The notes under the pieces are model-generated. The model saw only the letters and a list, made by a program, of their open reading frames with translations. It was not told the origin of the DNA and searched no databases. DNA of 5,870 nt, taken from an uncultured Ruminococcus sp. (GTDB taxonomy: Bacteria > Bacillota > Clostridia > Oscillospirales > Ruminococcaceae). Numbering within the stretch: position 1 is the first letter of the stretch; the number at the start of each line of letters is the position of its first letter. This document shows, piece by piece, positions 1 through 5,870 of the stretch. The stretch spans positions 1-5,870 of the forward strand of contig CANQCJ010000142.1 of NCBI GenBank assembly GCA_947589205.1. The letters are read 5' to 3'. A program made the position numbers and the translations under genes.

Positions 1-3000
1 ATCTCCCGTCCGATAATCAGCCCGATAACAGGCGAGGTAATGGCGGAGGCGGGAGAGCTTTGCCGCTTTGAAAAAGCCGAAGCGATAGAAAACGCCGGAG
101 TAATGGAGGCGTATGTTACTACCGAGGTCAAGGAGTATTTCGTTTCCGAAACGACCGGGGAAACTCAGACGAGAATGGTAGAGCACGAGGTCAAGATCAT
201 CGGAAGCGGAATGGTCGACCTTAAAGAATATATCTCCGTCGACCCCAAGGAAATAGGCATCAACGAAAAGGTATATTTCCCGGTTTTAAGAGAGATCTTA
301 GAGCAGAGCGAGAACGAAGAACAGGTAATAGAGACCGTCAAGCAGAGAAAGAGCGAGCTTGTTCCAAAGCATATAATCCTTGACGATATCATCGCCTCGG
401 TGTCGTATTTTCTCAACCTCTGCGAGGGCGTCGGCACGGTGGACGACATAGACCACCTCGGCAACAGAAGGATACGCTCTGTCGGCGAGCTGCTGCAAAA
501 TCAGTTCAGGATAGGCTTTACAAGAATGGAGCGCGTTATACGCGAGAGAATGAACATTCAGCCGGAGGATATAGAGGAGATCACTCCCGCCGCGCTGATA
601 AATATAAGACCGATAACCGCTTCGATAAAGGAATTTTTCGGTTCTTCGCCGCTGTCGCAGTTTATGGATCAGAACAACCCGCTCGCGGAGCTTACCCACA
701 AGAGGAGACTTTCCGCGTTAGGTCCCGGAGGACTTTCGCGTGACCGCGCGGGATTCGAGGTAAGAGACGTTCACTATTCCCACTACGGCAGAATGTGCCC
801 GATAGAGACCCCCGAAGGTCCTAACATCGGACTTATCTCCTATCTTGCGTCCTTTGCAAAGATAAACGAATACGGCTTTATAGAAGCTCCCTACAGAAAG
901 GTCGACAAAACGACCGGGATAGTAACGGACGAGGTCATCTACATGACCGCGGACGTTGAGGATAACTATATGATAGCTCAGGCGAACGAACCGCTTACAG
1001 AGGATCATAAGTTCGCAAGAGCAAAGGTAAACGGCAGATACCGCGACCAGATACTCGAGATAGAGCGCGAGAACATCGACTTTATGGATATTTCGCCTAA
1101 AATGGTAGTATCGGTAGCGACCGCCTGCATACCCTTCCTTGAAAACGACGACGCCAACCGCGCGCTCATGGGTTCAAATATGCAGAGGCAGGCTGTTCCG
1201 CTGTTAAAGACCGAATCGCCGATAGTCGGCACGGGTATGGAATACAAGGCGTGCCTTGACTCGGGCGTTGCGGTGGTCTCCGAAAAAGCCGGCGTTGTCG
1301 AGAGCGTTGACGCCGACAAGATCGCGGTGCGCGAGGACGACGGCAATCTGAGGATCTACGAGCTTATCAAGTTCAAGCGTTCCAACGCGGGCACCTGCAC
1401 AAATCAGCGGCCGATAGTTCAGAAGGGCGAGCGCATCGAAGCGCATCAGATAATCGGCGACGGCCCTGCGACCTCGAACGGCGAGCTTTCTCTCGGAAAG
1501 AACGCCCTTATCGGCTTCATGACCTGGGAGGGCTACAACGACGAGGACGCGGTACTGTTAAACGAAAATCTTGTAAGACAGGATAAGTACACCTCTATAC
1601 ACATAGAGGAATATGAGATAGAAGCAAGAGACACCAAGTTAGGACCGGAGGAGATAACGAGAGATATCCCGCAGGTCAAGGAGGAATATCTTGCAAACCT
1701 TGACGAAAACGGTATAATCAGGATAGGCGCGGACGTTCGTCCCGGAGATATCCTCGTCGGAAAGGTAACGCCCAAGGGCGAGACCGAGGTCTGCCCGGAG
1801 CAGAGACTGTTAAGAGCTATCTTCGGCGACAAGGAGCGCGATGTGCGCGACAATTCGCTTAAGGTCCCTCACGGCGAATCGGGTACGATAATCGACGTCA
1901 AGGTATTCACAAGAGACAACTGCGACGAGCTTTCTCCCGGAGTAAACAAGCTGGTGCGCTGCTATATCGCGCAGAAGAGAAAGATCTCGGTCGGAGACAA
2001 AATGGCGGGACGCCACGGAAACAAGGGCGTCGTTTCGAGGATACTTCCGCCGGAGGATATGCCGTTCCTGGAGGACGGCACGCCGCTCGATATCGTTCTT
2101 AATCCTCTCGGCGTTCCTTCGCGTATGAACATCGGTCAGGTGCTTGAAGTCCACCTCGGAATGGCGGCTAAGGCTCTCGGCTGGAAGATAATGACGCCGG
2201 TATTTGACGGCGCGCACGAGGAGGACATCAGAGCCTGCTTCCGCGCGGCGCAGGAAAATTATCTCGCCCACAAGGACGACGATTTTGAGCTTCATACGAT
2301 GGACGAGGTCATAAATCCCAACGCGCTGAGCATGAGCGAGGACGGAAAGTTCACGCTTTATGACGGCAGAACGGGAGAAAAATTCGACAACAAGGTCACG
2401 GTAGGCTATATGTACTACCTTAAGCTCCACCACCTCGTCGACGATAAGATACACGCAAGATCGACAGGTCCGTATGCTCTCGTAACGCAGCAGCCGCTCG
2501 GCGGTAAAGCGCAGTTCGGCGGTCAGAGATTCGGAGAAATGGAGGTCTGGGCGCTCGAAGCATACGGCGCGGCGTACACGCTGCAGGAGATACTGACCGT
2601 CAAGTCGGACGACAAGGACGGACGCGACAGGACCTACCACGCTATCAGCGACGGACAGAATATCCCCAAGCCGGGCATACCCGAAGCGTTCAAGGTACTT
2701 GTAAAAGAATTGCAGTCTCTCGGACTGGATATAGAGATATTCGGCAAGGACGGAAGCAAGCTCGAGCTTAAACAGACCTACGGCGGCGACGATGATAACG
2801 AATACAAGGCGTTCGACGACACCGCGGATCTGAGCATGATACCCGACGACGATGAGCTTGAGGAATCCGGCTTCTCTATCGGAGAGATCGACGGAGACGA
2901 TATGCTGGAGCTTTCAGATGAAGCCGACGAGGTAGATCTTTACGCGGACGCGGCAAAGACCGAGGAAGAGCCTGACGACTACGTTTCCGACTACGACAGC

Positions 3001-3027
3001 GGATATGACAGCACCGAAGATTTCTGA
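1..3027 (+). CDS. rpoB: DNA-directed RNA polymerase beta subunit, 5'-truncated by the window edge
   Basis: The beta subunit forms one pincer and half of the active centre of bacterial RNA polymerase. Frame 1 is open from base 1 (1008 codons). The first residues (ISRPIISPITGEVMAEAG) already align inside the protein, so the ATG at 40 is an internal Met and roughly 250 N-terminal residues are missing (estimated from remembered Bacillus numbering). In window numbering, DDIDHLGNRR leads into the fork and rifampicin pocket (about 212-240), followed by CPIETPEGPNIGLI and GYNDEDAV (E515, D516). The flap follows at about 580-650. GDKMAGRHGNKG carries K667 and K675, equivalent to E. coli K1065 and K1073. 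The C-terminal clamp/anchor is GGKAQFGGQRFGEMEVWALEA at about 834-854. The Proteobacterial insertion between flap and active-site lysines is absent. The protein ends with a 79-residue acidic tail. The gene stops at TGA, immediately followed in frame by TAA, 61 nt before rpoC. Identity is essentially certain. Confidence 0.99.
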   Translation: MSRPIISPITGEVMAEAGELCRFEKAEAIENAGVMEAYVTTEVKEYFVSETTGETQTRMVEHEVKIIGSGMVDLKEYISVDPKEIGINEKVYFPVLREILEQSENEEQVIETVKQRKSELVPKHIILDDIIASVSYFLNLCEGVGTVDDIDHLGNRRIRSVGELLQNQFRIGFTRMERVIRERMNIQPEDIEEITPAALINIRPITASIKEFFGSSPLSQFMDQNNPLAELTHKRRLSALGPGGLSRDRAGFEVRDVHYSHYGRMCPIETPEGPNIGLISYLASFAKINEYGFIEAPYRKVDKTTGIVTDEVIYMTADVEDNYMIAQANEPLTEDHKFARAKVNGRYRDQILEIERENIDFMDISPKMVVSVATACIPFLENDDANRALMGSNMQRQAVPLLKTESPIVGTGMEYKACLDSGVAVVSEKAGVVESVDADKIAVREDDGNLRIYELIKFKRSNAGTCTNQRPIVQKGERIEAHQIIGDGPATSNGELSLGKNALIGFMTWEGYNDEDAVLLNENLVRQDKYTSIHIEEYEIEARDTKLGPEEITRDIPQVKEEYLANLDENGIIRIGADVRPGDILVGKVTPKGETEVCPEQRLLRAIFGDKERDVRDNSLKVPHGESGTIIDVKVFTRDNCDELSPGVNKLVRCYIAQKRKISVGDKMAGRHGNKGVVSRILPPEDMPFLEDGTPLDIVLNPLGVPSRMNIGQVLEVHLGMAAKALGWKIMTPVFDGAHEEDIRACFRAAQENYLAHKDDDFELHTMDEVINPNALSMSEDGKFTLYDGRTGEKFDNKVTVGYMYYLKLHHLVDDKIHARSTGPYALVTQQPLGGKAQFGGQRFGEMEVWALEAYGAAYTLQEILTVKSDDKDGRDRTYHAISDGQNIPKPGIPEAFKVLVKELQSLGLDIEIFGKDGSKLELKQTYGGDDDNEYKAFDDTADLSMIPDDDELEESGFSIGEIDGDDMLELSDEADEVDLYADAAKTEEEPDDYVSDYDSGYDSTEDF
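637..720 (+). other. rpoB: Rifampicin-resistance determining region of rpoB
   Basis: This segment encodes the rifampicin-binding cluster (E. coli beta residues 506-533), running from FGSSPLSQFMDQ to HKRRLSAL. The usual drug-contact positions keep wild-type residues: E. coli Q513, F514, D516, H526, R529 and S531 equivalents are all present. The exception is the codon at 649-651, CCG (Pro), where E. coli and Bacillus have Gln (E. coli Q510). Conservation elsewhere suggests a basically sensitive polymerase. The effect of the proline cannot be told from sequence. Confidence 0.93.
2788..3024 (+). other. rpoB: Acidic, low-complexity C-terminal tail of RpoB
   Basis: The conserved beta core ends near the KLELKQTYGG stretch. 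The last 79 residues contain 22 Asp and 12 Glu against only 2 Lys and no Arg, a net charge of about -32. The extreme end mixes acidic residues, Ser and Tyr (SDYDSGYDSTEDF). Bacillus-type beta subunits also end in a variable acidic extension, so this is a family trait. Here it seems longer than the B. subtilis tail as I remember it. It is probably disordered. Function is unknown. Confidence 0.85.
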
Positions 3028-3041
3028 TAAAGGCAGACAGC

Positions 3042-3061
3042 CCCTTAAAAAACTTTAAGGG
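3042..3061 (+). promoter_or_regulatory. Intergenic hairpin between rpoB and rpoC
   Basis: CCCTTAAA at 3042-3049 pairs perfectly with TTTAAGGG at 3054-3061 across a four-base loop (AAAC), an 8-bp stem with three G-C pairs. It lies 14 nt after the rpoB stop codon and ends 27 nt before the rpoC start. The sequence after it is GAGCAATTTAAGG rather than a T run, so it does not look like an intrinsic terminator. It could be an RNA-stability or processing element, or could tune rpoC translation. This is inferred from pairing only. Confidence 0.45.
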
Positions 3062-3073
3062 AGCAATTTAAGG
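3054..3073 (+). repeat. Short direct repeat TTTAAGG (two copies)
   Basis: TTTAAGG occurs at 3054-3060, as part of the hairpin's right arm, and again at 3067-3073, overlapping the upstream half of the rpoC Shine-Dalgarno region. Both copies are complementary to CCTTAAA at 3043-3049, so two alternative stems are possible. The repeat is only 7 nt in AT-rich DNA and could be coincidental. Confidence 0.5.
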
Positions 3074-3080
3074 AAGAGGG
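3069..3080 (+). promoter_or_regulatory. Ribosome binding site of rpoC
   Basis: The purine-rich stretch TAAGGAAGAGGG lies just ahead of the TTG at 3089. GAGG at 3076-3079 has 9 nt to the start, a normal distance. TAAGGA at 3069-3074 matches the 16S rRNA tail better but sits 14 nt away. This site decides the non-ATG start: no ATG or GTG in this frame lies near enough to give an intact N-terminus. Confidence 0.8.
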
Positions 3081-3088
3081 TAAAAATA

Positions 3089-5870
3089 TTGGAATCCAAC
3101 GTTTTTGAATCTATAAAAATTTCGCTTGCTTCACCCGAAAAGATAAGAGAATGGTCTTACGGAGAGGTAACGCGCCCCGAAACGATAAATTACCGTACCC
3201 AGAAGCCCGAAAAGGACGGTCTGTACTGCGAAAGGATCTTCGGACCTACAAAGGATTGGACCTGTCACTGCGGAAAATACAAGCAGCAGAAGTATTTAAA
3301 GGGCAAGATCTGCGAACGCTGCGGAGTCGTTATAGCCAAAAAGGACGTAAGGCGCGAGAGAATGGGACACATAGAGCTTGCCGCGCCGGTGTCGCATATA
3401 TGGTATTTCAAGGGAACGCCGTCAAGGATCGGTCAGATGATCGAGGTCAGCCAGAAAAGGCTTGAAGAGGTGCTCTACTTTACAAAATATATCGTTATAG
3501 ATCCCGGAAACACCGAGCTTGCCAAGTGCCAGCTTTTAAGCGAGGTCGAGTACAATGAAATGCGCGAAAAGTACGATGAGGGCGATTTCAGAGCCGGCAT
3601 GGGCGCGGAGGCTATTAAGGAGCTTCTTGCAGAGATAGACCTCGACAAGCTCTCGCAGGAGCTTAAGGACGAGCTTGAAGGACTTCCCGCGGGACAAAAG
3701 AAGATAAAGCTCCTTAAAAGACTGGAGGTCGTAGAAGCGTTCAGGACCTCCGGCAACCGCCCCGAATGGATGATACTCGACGTTATCCCCGTTATCCCGC
3801 CCGATCTGAGACCTATGGTAATGCTTGACGGCGGAAGATACGCAACGAGCGATCTTAACGATCTTTACAGACGAGTAATAAACCGCAATAACCGTCTTAA
3901 AAGAATGTTGGAGCTTGAAGCTCCCGACATCATAATAAGAAATGAAAAGAGAATGCTGCAGGAGGCGGTCGACGCGCTTATCGACAACGGCAGACACGGC
4001 AGAGCCGTAACGGGTCCGAACAACCGCGCGTTCAAGTCGCTGTCGGATATGCTGAAGGGCAAGCAGGGACGGTTCCGTCAGAACCTCCTCGGCAAGAGAG
4101 TCGACTACTCGGGACGTTCCGTTATCGTCGTAGGTCCGGAGCTGAAAATGTATCAGTGCGGACTGCCGAAGGAAATGGCTCTCGAGCTGTTCAAGCCGTT
4201 TGTAATAAAGAGACTTGTTGATATAAGCACAAATCCGCAGCTCAATATTAATGGTGCTAAAAACGCGATAGACCGCGTTGAGCCTATCGTATGGGACGCT
4301 CTGGAAAACGTTATTCAGGGTCACCCTGTGCTGCTCAACCGCGCGCCGACGCTCCACCGTCTCGGAATACAGGCGTTCGAGCCGATACTTGTCGAGGGCA
4401 GAGCGATAAAGCTTCACCCGCTCGTTTGTACCGCGTATAACGCCGACTTTGACGGAGACCAGATGGCGGTTCATCTGCCTATCTCTCCCGAAGCGCAGGC
4501 GGAAGCGAGATTCCTGATGCTCGCGGCGAACAACCTGCTAAAGCCGTCCGACGGCCGCCCCGTTGCCGTGCCTACTCAGGATATGATACTCGGCTCTTAC
4601 TATCTTACGCTTCAAAAGGACGGCGAGCCGGGCGAGGGCAAGGTGTTCAGAGACGTAAACGAAGCTCTTATGGCTTACGACCAGGGACTTGTCTCGCTGC
4701 ACGCGGCGATAAAGGTAAGAATAACCAAGCAGCTCGGCGAAAGACAGGTATCCAAGATAATAGACGCGACCGTCGGCAGACTTATCTTTAATGAAAATAT
4801 CCCGCAGGACTTAGGCTATGTTGACAGAACAAGCTCCGATAAGCAGTTTGACCTCGAGGTCAGCTTCCTTGTCAAAAAGGGTCAGCTTTCGGATATAGTT
4901 GAGCGCTGCATACATCAGCACGGCACGACCTACACCTCCGAGGTGCTCGACAGGATAAAGGCTTTGGGCTTTAAGTATTCCACCAAGGCGGCGATAACCG
5001 TTGCGGTATGCGACGCGGAGATACCCGCCGCGAAAAAGACGATACTCGAGCACGCGGACGAACTGGTAAACGTTGTCGACAAGCAGTATAAGAGAGGTTA
5101 TATTTCGAGAGAGGAAAAGTCAAAGCGCTTTATCGAGATATGGAACAAGGCGACCGACGAGGTAACGGACGCGCTGAAAGCCGGTCTCGATCCCTACAAC
5201 CCGATAAACATGATGGCGGATTCCGGAGCGCGCGGATCTATCAACCAGATACGTCAGCTCGCGGGAATGCGCGGACTTATCGCCAACACCTCCGGTTCTA
5301 CGATAGAAATGCCTATCAGAGCCAACTACCGCGAGGGTCTTAACATTCTCGAATACTTCATCTCCTCGCGCGGAGCGAGAAAGGGTCTTGCCGATACGGC
5401 GTTAAGAACAGCCGACTCGGGTTACCTGACAAGACGTCTTGTTGACGTTTCGCAGGACGTTATCATAAGACAGGACGACTGCGGCACGACCGACGGCATC
5501 GACGTTTTCGAGATAAGAAACGGCAGAGAAAAGATCGAACCGCTCTCCGAAAGACTTATCGGAAGATTTTTGGTAGAGGATCTCAAAGATCCCAAGACCG
5601 GCGAGGTCGCGGTCTCAAGGCACAAGCTGATGAACGAGCATGACGCCGAGAGAGTCGCGCAGATACTCGAGGCGACGGGCAGAGACAGGATAAAGATCCG
5701 TTCGGTGCTCGCCTGCAAGGCGAGAAACGGCGTGTGCGCCAAGTGCTACGGCGCGAACCTTGCTAACGGCAAGGTCGTAAGAGTCGGCGAAGCGGTCGGA
5801 GTAATTTCCGCCCAGTCGATAGGCGAGCCGGGTACGCAGCTCACGATGAGAACCTTCCACACCGGAGGAA
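3089..5870 (+). CDS. rpoC: DNA-directed RNA polymerase beta' subunit, 3'-truncated by the window edge
   Basis: The beta' subunit forms the clamp and carries the catalytic magnesium. Frame 2 is open from a TTG start to the window end: 927 complete codons of an expected total of about 1200. The N-terminus (MESNVFESIKISLASPEKIR) aligns almost residue for residue with Bacillus RpoC, which fixes the start; the next in-frame ATG, near 3362, lies beyond the zinc finger. Domains in order: N-terminal zinc finger, C59, C61, C75, C78; switch region at about 327-350 (GRFRQNLLGKRVDYSGRS); NRAPTLHRLGIQAFEP; NADFDGDQM with Mg ligands D453, D455, D457 (4439-4465); bridge helix about 753-788 (5345-5452); second zinc site C798, C876, C883, C886. 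The sequence ends in the trigger loop with M920, R921, H924 (E. coli M932, R933, H936). No frameshift or internal stop was found. It lies in the same orientation as rpoB, presumably one operon. Confidence 0.99.
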   Translation, partial: MESNVFESIKISLASPEKIREWSYGEVTRPETINYRTQKPEKDGLYCERIFGPTKDWTCHCGKYKQQKYLKGKICERCGVVIAKKDVRRERMGHIELAAPVSHIWYFKGTPSRIGQMIEVSQKRLEEVLYFTKYIVIDPGNTELAKCQLLSEVEYNEMREKYDEGDFRAGMGAEAIKELLAEIDLDKLSQELKDELEGLPAGQKKIKLLKRLEVVEAFRTSGNRPEWMILDVIPVIPPDLRPMVMLDGGRYATSDLNDLYRRVINRNNRLKRMLELEAPDIIIRNEKRMLQEAVDALIDNGRHGRAVTGPNNRAFKSLSDMLKGKQGRFRQNLLGKRVDYSGRSVIVVGPELKMYQCGLPKEMALELFKPFVIKRLVDISTNPQLNINGAKNAIDRVEPIVWDALENVIQGHPVLLNRAPTLHRLGIQAFEPILVEGRAIKLHPLVCTAYNADFDGDQMAVHLPISPEAQAEARFLMLAANNLLKPSDGRPVAVPTQDMILGSYYLTLQKDGEPGEGKVFRDVNEALMAYDQGLVSLHAAIKVRITKQLGERQVSKIIDATVGRLIFNENIPQDLGYVDRTSSDKQFDLEVSFLVKKGQLSDIVERCIHQHGTTYTSEVLDRIKALGFKYSTKAAITVAVCDAEIPAAKKTILEHADELVNVVDKQYKRGYISREEKSKRFIEIWNKATDEVTDALKAGLDPYNPINMMADSGARGSINQIRQLAGMRGLIANTSGSTIEMPIRANYREGLNILEYFISSRGARKGLADTALRTADSGYLTRRLVDVSQDVIIRQDDCGTTDGIDVFEIRNGREKIEPLSERLIGRFLVEDLKDPKTGEVAVSRHKLMNEHDAERVAQILEATGRDRIKIRSVLACKARNGVCAKCYGANLANGKVVRVGEAVGVISAQSIGEPGTQLTMRTFHTGG

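Larger units (their letters stand above)
3028..3088 (+). other. rpoB-rpoC intergenic spacer
   Basis: This 61-nt AT-rich spacer begins with TAA, a second in-frame stop after the rpoB TGA. It holds one perfect hairpin (3042-3061) and the rpoC ribosome binding site. No convincing -35/-10 promoter pair is visible, and the hairpin lacks a following T run. The simplest reading is an internal spacer of a single rpoBC transcript. Confidence 0.85.

Noticed and set aside
40..42. ATG as a possible rpoB start
   Set aside because: The frame is open upstream to base 1, and those residues match internal RpoB sequence. No ribosome binding site is needed or evident here.
1792..1923. Two unusual cysteines in the beta flap region (codons at 1792 and 1921)
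   Set aside because: They are single substitutions in variable positions, without a metal-binding spacing or partner, so no function can be argued.
1810..2640. 276-codon antisense open frame across rpoB
   Set aside because: It lies opposite highly conserved beta sequence and encodes an Arg/Val/Leu-rich protein with no recognisable family, as expected from reading biased codons backwards.
3042..3072. Intrinsic terminator after rpoB
   Set aside because: The stem is only 8 bp with three G-C pairs and is followed by GAGCAATTTAAGG rather than a T run. Termination here would also cut off rpoC.
3028..3088. Internal promoter for rpoC
   Set aside because: The spacer is AT-rich, but no -35 box is seen at a suitable distance from any TATAAT-like hexamer.
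3151..3465. 104-codon + strand open frame inside the rpoC start region
   Set aside because: It is out of frame with the zinc-finger region of rpoC, which is clearly the real reading. The product is unrelated to anything recognised.
4201..4260. Local AT-rich patch in rpoC as a sign of insertion or transfer
   Set aside because: It encodes a variable loop in a normally aligned part of beta', with the reading frame intact and conserved sequence on both sides.
3536..4474. 312-codon antisense open frame across rpoC
   Set aside because: It covers conserved beta' core including most of the active-site motif on the other strand. The product resembles no family and the length is explained by codon bias in rpoC.
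5140..5343. 67-codon + strand open frame inside rpoC
   Set aside because: It is a shifted reading of the conserved segment before the bridge helix, with no independent support.

Overview
This window holds the junction of two adjacent, co-directional housekeeping genes: the 3' four fifths of rpoB (RNA polymerase beta subunit) and the 5' three quarters of rpoC (beta' subunit). Both run on the + strand and both are cut by the window edges. Nothing in it looks like a mobile, defence or otherwise novel system. I see no tRNA, rRNA, CRISPR array, insertion sequence or foreign insertion.

Organism: the protein sequences point to a Gram-positive Clostridia-type Firmicute, most likely in the Oscillospirales/Ruminococcaceae neighbourhood. 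The core matches the Bacillus/Clostridium type closely (from memory). The large beta insertion and the trigger-loop insertion typical of Proteobacteria are absent where that can be judged. rpoC starts with TTG behind a purine-rich Shine-Dalgarno. GC is about 50-53% by eye, yet ATA (Ile) and AGA/AGG (Arg) are common even in these highly expressed genes. The assignment below class level is a guess.

Layout: 1-3027 is rpoB in frame 1, open from the first base, so its true start lies upstream. It contains the rifampicin pocket (637-720), the conserved catalytic-core lysines and a strongly acidic C-terminal tail (2788-3024), and ends in tandem stops TGA TAA. 3028-3088 is a 61-nt spacer with a perfect 8-bp hairpin (3042-3061) followed by the rpoC ribosome binding site. 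3089-5870 is rpoC in frame 2, from a TTG start through both zinc sites, the Mg-binding NADFDGD motif and the bridge helix. It stops four residues after the catalytic trigger-loop histidine.

Function: beta and beta' together form the two pincers and the active centre of the multisubunit polymerase. Their tight spacing, shared strand and lack of a convincing terminator or promoter between them support co-transcription, as in nearly all bacteria. The points worth a second look are small: a proline in the rifampicin pocket, an arginine in the bridge helix, a lysine at the fidaxomicin-sensitising position, the acidic beta tail, extra sequence in the beta lobe, and two mutually exclusive hairpins next to the rpoC ribosome binding site.
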